Positions 23,385 through 30,048 of a stretch of 30,048 nt of DNA are shown here, in pieces. The position numbers and the translations under genes are program-made. The DNA comes from an uncultured Lachnospiraceae bacterium. Its GTDB lineage: Bacteria; Bacillota; Clostridia; Lachnospirales; Lachnospiraceae. Below the pieces are notes generated by a model. The model did no database searches and was not told where the DNA came from. It saw nothing but the letters and a program-made list of their open reading frames with translations. Positions within the stretch are counted from its first letter, which is position 1; each line of letters opens with the position of its first letter. The DNA is taken from positions 1 through 30,048 of the forward strand of contig CACZOG010000245.1 of NCBI GenBank assembly GCA_902782715.1, given 5' to 3'.

Positions 23385-25079
23385 TTGGAAGAATTTAGGA
23401 AGAAAAATGAGTTAAAGCGACGTGTTCTTGTCGTGGATGACGAAATCATCAATCGTGAAATATTAAGAAACATTATTTCTCAAGACTATGAAGTTTATAC
23501 AGCTGAAGACGGCGAACAGGCACTGGCGATGTTAAGCAATTCACATATGAATTTTTCGTTATGCCTGCTTGATCTTCTTATGCCTAAAATGGATGGTTTT
23601 GAACTTCTTGAGCGTCTTAAGGAAAATGAAAAGCTCCGCAGGATTCCGGTCATAGTTCTTACTTCGGAAAAGGATGCCGAAGTAAAAGCCATCCGTATGG
23701 GTGCGGCGGATTTTATCACCAAGCCGTACATTCCGGAAGTGGTTATCGCGCGTGTAGAGAGGATCATTGAATTATCTGAAGGTCAGAGAATAATCAGTTC
23801 AACCGAAAGAGATCATCTTACAAATCTTTACACAAAAGATTTCTTCTTCACTTACATACGCCAGATCGAAGAATATCAGTCGGAAACAGCCATCGATGCC
23901 GTTGTGCTCAATGTCGACCACTTTAATCTTATCAACGAATGCTACGGCAGAAAAACCGGAGAAGAAGTATTAAGAAACACCGCAAGACTTATTCCGGAAG
24001 TTTTCAATGATGCGATCGAGATCGTATGCCGTGCGGAAGACAGTGTTTTTTACATCTACTGCAAACATCATGATAATTACGAAGAACTCTCGGCGAAACT
24101 TCAGGACCTGCTTTCAAAACAGGAGAACAGTCCCAAAGTCCGTGTGAGTCTCGGCGTATATCAGAATGTCGAAACCTCGGTTGATGTGGAAACAAGATAC
24201 GACAGAGCCAGAACCGCATCCAAGCAGGTCGAAGGCGATTATACAAATCAGATATATTATTACAATGACGAACTTCATAAAAAATCAATCTATGAAGAAC
24301 GCCTCATAGGTGATTTTGACGAATCGATAGCCAATAAATATTTTAAGGTATTCTATCAGCCCAAATACGATATAAGCGGCAATGAACCGAGACTTTGCAG
24401 TGCCGAAGCACTCATCAGATGGAATCATCCCGAGCTCGGAATGATAAGTCCCGGCGAATTCGTTCCTTTGTTTGAAAGAAACGGTCTTATTCAGAAACTT
24501 GACAGATTCGTCTGGGAAGAAGCTGCCGCACAGATAAAAACATGGAAAGAAACATACGGGAAAAGCATTCCCGTTTCGGTCAACGTATCAAGGATCGATA
24601 TCTACGATCTGAAACTTGAAGAGCGCTTGCAGTCACTGCTTGGCAATAACGGATTAACCGCCAACGAACTGCTCCTTGAAATTACGGAATCGGCTTATGC
24701 GGATGACGCAAAGCGCCTTGTAGAAATGGTAAATAACTTAAGGGAAAGAGGTTTCAGGATCGAAATGGATGATTTTGGTTCAGGCTATTCATCTCTTAAT
24801 ATGCTTGCCTCGATTCCTGTAGACATTCTGAAACTTGATATGAAATTTGTCCAGAACATGTTAAAAGACGAAAAGAGTCTTAAACTGGTCAAACTGATCA
24901 TGGATATTGCAGGATTCCTCAATATTCCGGTTGTAGCGGAAGGCGTTGAGGAAGAGAATCAGATAAAACTCTTAAAAGAAATGGGATGCAGAATCATTCA
25001 GGGATATTATTTCTCAAAACCTGTACCTCCGGAAGAGTTCGTAAAATTCATCGAACGTGAAACAGAAAGGGGAAACTGA
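23385..25079 (+). CDS. Response regulator with degenerate GGDEF and active-looking EAL domain
   Basis: 564 residues. A receiver domain (about 12-128) has the acidic pair DDE (18-20), phospho-acceptor Asp63 in LLDLLMPKMDG, VLTSEK and TKPY Lys. A GGDEF-like domain (about 140-300) has lost its signature (CRAEDSV at 215-221). The EAL domain (about 310-555) keeps EAL (341-343), LLEITES, MDDFGSGYSSL, ILKLD, VVAEGVE and QGYYFSKPVP, so it should hydrolyse c-di-GMP under control of receiver phosphorylation. The start is a TTG at 23385 with AGGGG nine bases ahead; the nearby ATG at 23407 is out of frame. Its stop overlaps the ATG of the Hpt gene by one base. Domain order and neighbour make it the likely output of the local phosphorelay. 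Confidence 0.94.
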   Translation: MEEFRKKNELKRRVLVVDDEIINREILRNIISQDYEVYTAEDGEQALAMLSNSHMNFSLCLLDLLMPKMDGFELLERLKENEKLRRIPVIVLTSEKDAEVKAIRMGAADFITKPYIPEVVIARVERIIELSEGQRIISSTERDHLTNLYTKDFFFTYIRQIEEYQSETAIDAVVLNVDHFNLINECYGRKTGEEVLRNTARLIPEVFNDAIEIVCRAEDSVFYIYCKHHDNYEELSAKLQDLLSKQENSPKVRVSLGVYQNVETSVDVETRYDRARTASKQVEGDYTNQIYYYNDELHKKSIYEERLIGDFDESIANKYFKVFYQPKYDISGNEPRLCSAEALIRWNHPELGMISPGEFVPLFERNGLIQKLDRFVWEEAAAQIKTWKETYGKSIPVSVNVSRIDIYDLKLEERLQSLLGNNGLTANELLLEITESAYADDAKRLVEMVNNLRERGFRIEMDDFGSGYSSLNMLASIPVDILKLDMKFVQNMLKDEKSLKLVKLIMDIAGFLNIPVVAEGVEEENQIKLLKEMGCRIIQGYYFSKPVPPEEFVKFIERETERGN

Positions 25080-25423
25080 TGATCACTGTTGAGAAATTAA
25101 ATGAATTCGGCGCCGATACAAAAGACGGAATATCCAGATGTATGGGTATGGAAAGCCTTTATTTAAAACTTGTCGGAATGGCACCCGATGAAAAAAACTT
25201 TGACCTGCTCAAAGAATCGATCGAAGAGAATGATCTTGACAGGGCTTTTGAAGCCGCACATGCCCTGAAAGGCGTTATGGCCAATCTCTCACTTACCCCT
25301 GTCAGTGAAAAGGTAAGTGAGATAACTGAACTTTTAAGAGGAAGAACCGAAACAGACTACGGTCCTCTTTTAAACGAAATACTGGATCTGCGTGAAAAAC
25401 TCAAAGAACTTTGTGCGGATTGA
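25079..25423 (+). CDS. Stand-alone histidine phosphotransfer (Hpt) protein
   Basis: 114 residues, a small helical bundle. The phospho-acceptor His lies in AAHALKGVMANLSL, the HALKG..ANL signature of Hpt domains. Such proteins shuttle phosphate between receiver domains of a hybrid kinase and of response regulators. It overlaps the REC-GGDEF-EAL gene by one base (TGATG) with AAAGGGG just ahead, so the two are translated together. The converging hybrid kinase gene next door has two receivers but no Hpt of its own, so this protein very probably completes that relay. No extra domain is present. Confidence 0.9.
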   Translation: MITVEKLNEFGADTKDGISRCMGMESLYLKLVGMAPDEKNFDLLKESIEENDLDRAFEAAHALKGVMANLSLTPVSEKVSEITELLRGRTETDYGPLLNEILDLREKLKELCAD

Positions 25424-25453
25424 ATCCTTAATGTTTTCACTGCAAAATTCTTT

Positions 25454-28400
25454 TTATGAAAGGATTTTGTGAAGAGTTTTCATTATCTCCACTACGTCGT
25501 AAGGCTTGGCAAGATATCCGCTCATTCCTGACTCGAGGGCATTTTTTCTGTCCTCGTCAAAAGCATTTGCCGTTACCGCAACAATAGGTATCTGTGCTTT
25601 CTTAATGTCTTCAAGCTTTCGGATCTCTTTAGCGGATTCATATCCGTCCATAACCGGCATCTGTATATCCATTAGAATAACGTCAAAATATCCGGCAGGA
25701 GATTCTTTCACTTTATCAAGTGCCTCCTGACCGTTAACCGCATTAACTGTCTCGAATCCCGCTTCGTCAAGAATTGCGTTTGCTATAACGCGATTCATTT
25801 CATTGTCTTCCGCAAGAAGAACTCTCTTGCCCTTAAAGTTGACCGCTATGCTGTCTTCGGAAGTTTCCTTCTTTTCTTCTCTGAAAGGTTTTGCCAGAAT
25901 ATTGCGAAGCTCGGACATAAACAACGGCTTCGAACAGAAAGCGGTAACTCCCGCTTCTTTTGCTTCTTCCTCGATTTCCGACCAGTCATACGCGGTAAGA
26001 ATGATGATCGGAGTAGTGTCTCCTATTGCTTTTCTGATCTGTCTTGCCGTCTCTATGCCGTTCTGATCCGGCATGATCCAGTCTATAATGTATACCTTAA
26101 AAGGATCGGCCTGTTCGAATGCTTCTCTGGCACGTATAACCGCTTCTTTGCCGTAGTTCGTCCAGTCGGGGCGCATACCGATCTCACGAAGCATGGCACT
26201 GACAGAAAGGCATGAATTCATATCATCATCTGCCACAAGAGCCCTTAATCCCTGAAGCTCCTCAACCTTCTCAAATTTAGCGGATCTGTCACTGATCCTG
26301 CAGGGAAGATTAACAATGAATTCACTTCCTTTACCTTCTTCGGAATGAACCTCAATGTTTCCTCCCATGATATCTACGATATTCTTCGTAATGGCCATTC
26401 CGAGACCCGTGCCCTGAATGCCGCTCACGGTGCTTGTTCTCTCACGGGCAAAAGCTTCGAAGATGGATGACTGGAATTCTTCACTCATTCCTATGCCGTT
26501 ATCTTTTACCCTGAATTCAAAATTCGCCCAGTCAGGTTTCTCCGATGTTTTTTCTATAACACGGAAATTAACTGTTCCGCCGCTCGGTGTAAATTTGATC
26601 GCATTGGATAAAATGTTAAGCAGTATCTGATTAAGGCGAAGTTTATCGGTTACAATATCCTCATGTTCAACATCCAGAGTGTCAATGTATAACTCAAGCT
26701 GCTTGGCCGAAATATCGGACTGAATGATCGTTCTCAGATCATGAATGATATCGGGAAGATGCGTATCCACGGCATCGATATTGACTTTCCCGCTTTCAAT
26801 GCGGCTCATATCAAGCACATCATTGATAAGAGCAAGCAGATGCTGACTCGAAACGGTTATTTTGCTCAGATAATCCTGCACCTGATCCTTATTATCAAGG
26901 TGAGATGCAGCCAGGGCCGTAAATCCCACTATCGCATTCATGGGAGTACGGATATCATGTGACATGTTGTTTAAGAAAGCTGTTTTGGCACGATTGGCAT
27001 TTTCGGCTGCTACCAGTGCATTGGATAAAGCTTCCTGGCTTTGCGCAAGTTCTATGTTCTTTTGTTCCAGTTCACGACGTGCAAGTTCCTTTTCCTTTGC
27101 TTCTTTTTTATTCCTGTTACCATTACGTACAACTATTACAAGCACAAGAATAATCACCGCAAGAAGAGCAGATCCGAATATTGCCATGTTATCCCTTATT
27201 ACATCAAGAAAACTGTATGAATAAAGCCCGCCTGTATATCGGAAAGCAAGGTTTTGAGCATAATCGCTTCCGAGAATATTGATACCTCTGTTAAGCAGTT
27301 TGAGCAGACCTTCATTACCGATCTTTACACCAAAACATCTGTCATCGGCATTTGAAGTCTGATAAAGTGAAAGCCCTCTGTACTTTCTGTTTTTGAGGAT
27401 GTCGCTGGCACGCAGACCGTTCAGTGTCGTACATGTAACATCTCCTGAGAGAACAGCTTTTAAGCAATCGTCTATCGAGGAATAGAAAGTTATTTCCGCA
27501 TCAGGATAATAAGTCTTTACAAAGTAATACTGCATCCTGTTGTTTTCATTAAGTGCAAAATGTTTTATGGTATTTTCGCTGTAGATTCCTTTGTAAACTA
27601 TTTCCGTGGGTGCGGAAGCAACGGGATTCGACTGATATATTCCGTTTTCCTCGGAATAATAGAGACCGCCGCCAACAGGAAAAGCAACATCTATCACTCC
27701 TTCTCCCACGTCCGCAATCATTTCATCATAACTCTTGTATGGTTTGTAGGAGATTGATATGTCGGTCATACCGAGAGCGCTGAACATTTCAGGAATAATA
27801 TCCGTAACAAAACCGGTTGCATTGCCGGATTTGTCAGTATCGCAATAAGGAAGATAGTTTTCCAGATAACCGACATGGATTTCATCATGCGTTTCCATCC
27901 ATTCGCGCTCAGCTTCCGAAAAAGCCTTGGCTGTAAAGCTGACGGAATAATATTTTACGGATAAAGAATTTAAATAGTTTGGTTCGTCGGCCGCAAGAAG
28001 TGCCTGTGCGGTATTAAGTTCTTCAAGCAAATCCGGTCTGTTCTTATTGACGCAAAGATAATACTCCGACGCACCGAAAGCACAGAGAACCTCACCGTGT
28101 TCCCTTCCGTAGGCACCATCACTCTCTGCGACTAAAATATCATACTGATTTGAATCAAATGCCGAAAACAAAGATTCATGATCGGGATATTTGATAACAT
28201 CCGCAGACACGTTATGATCGGATAAGTATTTATCGAGAACGCTGACCATCGCACTGTCGAGGACACCGATCTTCTTGCCGTTCATTGTTGAAGGGTTGGC
28301 GGAGATATCCGCAGCGGCATCGTGTTTTACAAGATAGTAGGACTCACTTCCCATAATGGCTTCGGGATAGCTCATCAAAGATGCTCTTTCCTCTCTCCAC

Positions 28401-28744
28401 GCAAGTCCCGCAAGTAAATCTATTTCGCCGTCCACGAGCATTTGGTAGAGATCACCAAAACCGCCATAGACATATTCATATTCCCAGCCTGTATATTCGG
28501 AAAGTTTGCGATAGTACTCGTAGGCATAACCCCTTTTAACAGCACCTTCTTCAGCACCCTCTTCGAACACTTCATTTTCGTAATAACCTACACGAACCTT
28601 TTTTGATTCAGGCTCTTCGGCGTTCACTTTTGCCGGAAATAATACAGATAAAAAAGCCGTTGAAACAATTAACCAGATCATGGTCATTGCAACCGCTCTT
28701 ACAAGTCCCGAATTCTTAGTTTTAATCCCCCTGGATCGAATCAT
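25454..28744 (-). CDS. Hybrid sensor histidine kinase: two solute-binding (SBP_bac_3) sensors, HK, two receivers
   Basis: 1096 residues. A signal-anchor helix (about 17-39) leads to two tandem solute-binding-protein-like sensors outside the membrane (about 47-275 from KVRVGYYENEVFEEG, and 285-505 from IHVGYLENYLPYC), an arrangement known from BvgS/EvgS. A helix at about 519-540 is followed by a coiled coil, a HisKA domain with the phospho-His596 in NNMSHDIRTPMNAIVGF, and an ATPase domain (NAIKFTPSGG, DNGIGMS, GTGLGM). Two receivers follow: the first with Asp888 (IIDWIMPD) and the second with Asp1026 (LMDIQMPVMDG) and KPY. There is no PAS and no Hpt domain. The start at 28744 is chosen for GGAGGAAAG just ahead; an in-frame ATG at 28771 lacks one. 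It probably senses amino acids or other small solutes and signals through the adjacent Hpt protein. Confidence 0.94.
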   Translation of the reverse strand: MIRSRGIKTKNSGLVRAVAMTMIWLIVSTAFLSVLFPAKVNAEEPESKKVRVGYYENEVFEEGAEEGAVKRGYAYEYYRKLSEYTGWEYEYVYGGFGDLYQMLVDGEIDLLAGLAWREERASLMSYPEAIMGSESYYLVKHDAAADISANPSTMNGKKIGVLDSAMVSVLDKYLSDHNVSADVIKYPDHESLFSAFDSNQYDILVAESDGAYGREHGEVLCAFGASEYYLCVNKNRPDLLEELNTAQALLAADEPNYLNSLSVKYYSVSFTAKAFSEAEREWMETHDEIHVGYLENYLPYCDTDKSGNATGFVTDIIPEMFSALGMTDISISYKPYKSYDEMIADVGEGVIDVAFPVGGGLYYSEENGIYQSNPVASAPTEIVYKGIYSENTIKHFALNENNRMQYYFVKTYYPDAEITFYSSIDDCLKAVLSGDVTCTTLNGLRASDILKNRKYRGLSLYQTSNADDRCFGVKIGNEGLLKLLNRGINILGSDYAQNLAFRYTGGLYSYSFLDVIRDNMAIFGSALLAVIILVLVIVVRNGNRNKKEAKEKELARRELEQKNIELAQSQEALSNALVAAENANRAKTAFLNNMSHDIRTPMNAIVGFTALAASHLDNKDQVQDYLSKITVSSQHLLALINDVLDMSRIESGKVNIDAVDTHLPDIIHDLRTIIQSDISAKQLELYIDTLDVEHEDIVTDKLRLNQILLNILSNAIKFTPSGGTVNFRVIEKTSEKPDWANFEFRVKDNGIGMSEEFQSSIFEAFARERTSTVSGIQGTGLGMAITKNIVDIMGGNIEVHSEEGKGSEFIVNLPCRISDRSAKFEKVEELQGLRALVADDDMNSCLSVSAMLREIGMRPDWTNYGKEAVIRAREAFEQADPFKVYIIDWIMPDQNGIETARQIRKAIGDTTPIIILTAYDWSEIEEEAKEAGVTAFCSKPLFMSELRNILAKPFREEKKETSEDSIAVNFKGKRVLLAEDNEMNRVIANAILDEAGFETVNAVNGQEALDKVKESPAGYFDVILMDIQMPVMDGYESAKEIRKLEDIKKAQIPIVAVTANAFDEDRKNALESGMSGYLAKPYDVVEIMKTLHKILS

Positions 28745-28760
28745 ATCTTTCCTCCAAAAA

Positions 28761-28774
28761 TCTGTGATCACAGA
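28761..28774. promoter_or_regulatory. Perfect 14-base palindrome in the kinase leader
   Basis: TCTGTGATCACAGA lies about 17 bases before the kinase ATG, just ahead of its ribosome binding site. It could be an operator or a small RNA hairpin; it has the TGTGA/TCACA half-sites of CRP-type proteins but without the usual six-base spacer. Confidence 0.35.
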
Positions 28775-28806
28775 CTTTCAATATATGAATCCGCATACAC
28801 TATTTA

Positions 28807-28835
28807 ATTATATAATTCATAGAATTATATGTCCA
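28807..28835 (-). promoter_or_regulatory. Promoter of the hybrid kinase with an overlapping palindrome
   Basis: On the minus strand TGGACA (28830-28835) and TATAAT (28807-28812) are 17 bases apart. A perfect inverted repeat with arms ATATAATTC and GAATTATAT around ATA (28810-28830) fills the spacer and reaches into both boxes, a position suited to repression. Confidence 0.6.
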
Positions 28836-28842
28836 TAAAATA

Positions 28843-28868
28843 ACACATATGATTTGAATTATATGTGT
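28843..28868. promoter_or_regulatory. Second inverted repeat between the divergent kinase and receiver genes
   Basis: Perfect arms ACACATAT and ATATGTGT are separated by ten bases. The site shares the string GAATTATATG with the first palindrome, 34 bases apart (about three helical turns). It lies upstream of the -35 of both divergent promoters, where an activator or cooperative dimer would bind. Confidence 0.5.
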
Positions 28869-28885
28869 AAGCAAGCATAATTCTG

Positions 28886-28915
28886 TTGTATGGCAGGGAG
28901 GATCTGATGTATAAT
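28886..28915 (+). promoter_or_regulatory. Promoter of the single-receiver gene
   Basis: TTGTAT (28886-28891) and a perfect TATAAT (28910-28915) are 18 bases apart, giving a leader of roughly 35 bases to the ATG at 28958. Confidence 0.55.
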
Positions 28916-28957
28916 ATTTGACGTAAAAGGAATTCTTTTTAGTGAATGGAGAATGAA

Positions 28958-29341
28958 ATGGTTAGAAAAACAGTTCTTATTATCGACGATTCTGAAATCG
29001 ACAGATTAATGCTTGAAAACATCCTTCTTATGGATTACTCAGTCGAAACCGCAGAGAACGGTTTCAAGGGTATGGAAAAAGTATTACACGGAGATTGTAA
29101 AATAGACTGTATCCTTCTGGATCTTCATATGCCGATCATGGACGGCTTCGATGTTCTGGAACTGTTAAAAGACTGCAATATAAAGGATATTCCCGTCATA
29201 ATCATTTCATCTGAAAGCACGTCGGAAAACCTTTTCAAAACATTTTCTTTTAACGCTGTAGATTTTATCTGCAAGCCCTACGATCCTCAGACGATCAAAG
29301 AACGCGTAGAGCTTGCAATAAAGAATAAAAAGCAGAGATAG
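28958..29341 (+). CDS. Single-domain response regulator (CheY-like receiver)
   Basis: 127 residues that consist of one receiver domain: acidic pair in IIDDSE, phospho-acceptor Asp55 in LLDLHMPIMDG, the Ser in IISSES and Lys in CKPYDP. It has no output domain, so it acts by protein contact or as a phosphate sink or relay step. The start at 28958 (MVRKTVLI) has GGAG six bases ahead; an in-frame ATG at 28946 would add four residues but its nearest purine-rich site is 13-15 bases away. It is transcribed away from the hybrid kinase, across a region with two palindromes, and its receiver resembles that of the REC-GGDEF-EAL protein (same LLDL.MP.MDGF stretch). It ends nine bases from the converging toxin gene. 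Confidence 0.9.
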   Translation: MVRKTVLIIDDSEIDRLMLENILLMDYSVETAENGFKGMEKVLHGDCKIDCILLDLHMPIMDGFDVLELLKDCNIKDIPVIIISSESTSENLFKTFSFNAVDFICKPYDPQTIKERVELAIKNKKQR

Positions 29342-29350
29342 TGTTATATC

Positions 29351-29662
29351 TTAGTCATATTCAAAGATGCACTGAATTGCATCTGAAACATTCATAATAT
29401 CTTCATAGTATAAGAAATCTTCCCTTCTGCAGTTTCTTGCATTGGGGTCTATTGCTTTTATCTGTTCACATATAACAGTTCCTACTGTTTTTCCTTTTCC
29501 CTTTACGACTATGTGTACCGGTCCGTCAGGAATATCTTTAAAAACGGGACAAACGTGAAAAAACCCCGTAGCTTTTATAAAAGAATTTTTGCTGACTATC
29601 ACAAATTTCTGTTGTCTGTAACCTTCAATTTTGATTATGTCTCCCTGTTTGAAATCAATCAC
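29351..29662 (-). CDS. MazF/PemK-type toxin (probable mRNA interferase)
   Basis: 103 residues. Toxins of this family are ribonucleases that cut mRNA at short sites when the antitoxin is degraded. The N-terminal FKQGDIIKIEGYRQQKFVIVSKNSF and the central GPVHIVV...KGKTVGTVICEQIKAIDPNAR fit the MazF fold (beta strand with GDI, then Q-K-x-I-D). It begins with GTG at 29662, overlapping the antitoxin TGA by four bases (GTGA), with GGGAGA ahead inside the antitoxin gene, so the toxin is translationally coupled. It converges on the single-receiver gene with a nine-base gap and no clear terminator between. Confidence 0.8.
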   Translation of the reverse strand: MIDFKQGDIIKIEGYRQQKFVIVSKNSFIKATGFFHVCPVFKDIPDGPVHIVVKGKGKTVGTVICEQIKAIDPNARNCRREDFLYYEDIMNVSDAIQCIFEYD

Positions 29663-29901
29663 AATAATTCTCTCCCTTTAGGCTCACCCCAGTCAAAATC
29701 AGCAACGGATATTTTACCGTTATATTCCAATAGCCTTTGTTCAAAGCTTTTATGTGCAAATTGTTTTCTAAGCACTATCGCATCATTTTCTATTTCAATA
29801 TTTAAAACATCCGATACTTTTAAATCCATTCTTTCCAGTATATCTTTAGGTATTCTGATGCCCTGGCTGTTCCCCCAGGCTCTGATTGCAACACTATCCA
29901 T
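29659..29901 (-). CDS. MazE-type antitoxin (AbrB/SpoVT swapped-hairpin DNA-binding domain)
   Basis: 80 residues. The N-terminal half (VAIRAWGNSQGIRIPKDILERMDLKVSDVLNIEIENDAIVLRK) is the classic MazE/AbrB fold that binds the operon's own operator; the C-terminal half (FEQRLLEYNGKISVADFDWGEPKGREL) carries the toxin-wrapping DFDWGEPKG motif of MazE proteins. The ATG at 29901 has GGAGGAG about seven bases ahead and is preferred over an in-frame ATG at 29928 that lies within the -10 region. It is the first gene of the operon, and the palindrome at 29928-29942 covers its promoter, in line with autoregulation. Confidence 0.88.
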   Translation of the reverse strand: MDSVAIRAWGNSQGIRIPKDILERMDLKVSDVLNIEIENDAIVLRKQFAHKSFEQRLLEYNGKISVADFDWGEPKGRELL

Positions 29902-29927
29902 GATTTCTCCTCCTATATGTATATACA

Positions 29928-29956
29928 ATTATACAGTATAATTATTATTATAACAA
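29928..29956 (-). promoter_or_regulatory. mazEF promoter with overlapping operator
   Basis: On the minus strand TTGTTA (29951-29956) and TATAAT (29928-29933) are 17 bases apart. A perfect inverted repeat with arms ATTATAC and GTATAAT and one central base (29928-29942) covers the -10 box, as expected for a MazE-type autorepressor. Confidence 0.65.
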
Positions 29957-29967
29957 TCCTAAATCAA

Positions 29968-30002
29968 AAACCGCGCGTCACACTTTATGTAACACGCGGT
30001 TT
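29968..30002. terminator. Terminator-like hairpin at the right edge
   Basis: AAACCGCG (29968-29975) pairs with CGCGGTTT (29995-30002), with A and T runs at the ends, so either strand is possible. It separates the mazEF promoter from whatever gene lies to the right. No coding region is recognisable in the last 46 bases. Confidence 0.6.
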
Positions 30003-30048
30003 AATACATTACAGATATTTATCCAAGTGCATCTATAATCGCCATTTA

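Noticed and set aside
25436..25470. CAAAAT/ATTTTG repeat between the Hpt and kinase gene ends
   Set aside because: Weak AT-only stem that overlaps the kinase stop codon; not a convincing terminator.
29364..29384. AGATGCA/TGCATCT inverted repeat near the end of the toxin gene
   Set aside because: Seven base pairs, AT-rich, inside the coding region and with only a short T-run; too weak to call a terminator.
30003..30048. Possible end of a gene at the right edge
   Set aside because: All three minus-strand frames were read; one has a stop immediately before a short ATG frame, another stops within five codons, and the third gives no recognisable protein end.

Overview
The window looks like a chromosomal segment of a Gram-positive anaerobe of the Clostridia, most probably Lachnospiraceae. 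The grounds are moderate to low GC by eye, strong GGAGG-type ribosome binding sites, an FMN-riboswitch-controlled ECF riboflavin transporter RibU, a DUF5684 membrane protein, a small DAK-type 'kinase to dihydroxyacetone kinase' protein, and an unusually dense set of cyclic-di-GMP proteins. No insertion sequence, prophage, CRISPR array, rRNA or tRNA was recognised.

Left part (1-8.5 kb, all minus strand): a uracil permease cut by the left edge, secA, a TetM-like translational GTPase fused to a C-terminal YacP/Rae1-type NYN nuclease domain, an aldo/keto reductase with a C-terminal ferredoxin domain whose stop codon overlaps the GTPase start, then a two-gene unit of a DUF5684 membrane protein and a hotdog thioesterase. 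Centre-left (8.6-11.4 kb, plus strand): a HerA-like ATPase with a 4 x 33 bp tandem repeat in its tail, then a complete FMN riboswitch with promoter, terminator and ribU. A two-way terminator closes this part.

Middle (11.4-23.1 kb, minus strand): a membrane degenerate-GGDEF/EAL phosphodiesterase behind a divergent PTS enzyme I; a diguanylate cyclase with a small DAK-like protein; a histidine phosphatase; then a run of three nucleotide-signalling genes: a large KaiC-like/ATP-grasp protein of unknown function, a RelA/SpoT-type synthetase and a GAF-like-GGDEF cyclase with its own promoter. Upstream of them lies the C-terminal stump of an HD-GYP phosphodiesterase.

Right part (23.4-30 kb): a REC-GGDEF-EAL phosphodiesterase overlapping a stand-alone Hpt protein (plus), a converging hybrid histidine kinase with two solute-binding sensor domains, HK and two receiver domains but no Hpt (minus), a divergent single-receiver protein, and a MazEF-type toxin-antitoxin pair. 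The kinase, Hpt and the two receiver proteins look like the pieces of one split phosphorelay that ends in cyclic-di-GMP hydrolysis.

The most interesting items are the GTPase-NYN fusion (a ribosomal A-site GTPase joined to a probable A-site mRNA endonuclease), the KaiC-like/ATP-grasp plus RelA/SpoT pair, and the split phosphorelay with palindromic operators in its divergent promoter region. Everything is based on reading the sequence and recalled family motifs; no database search was run.
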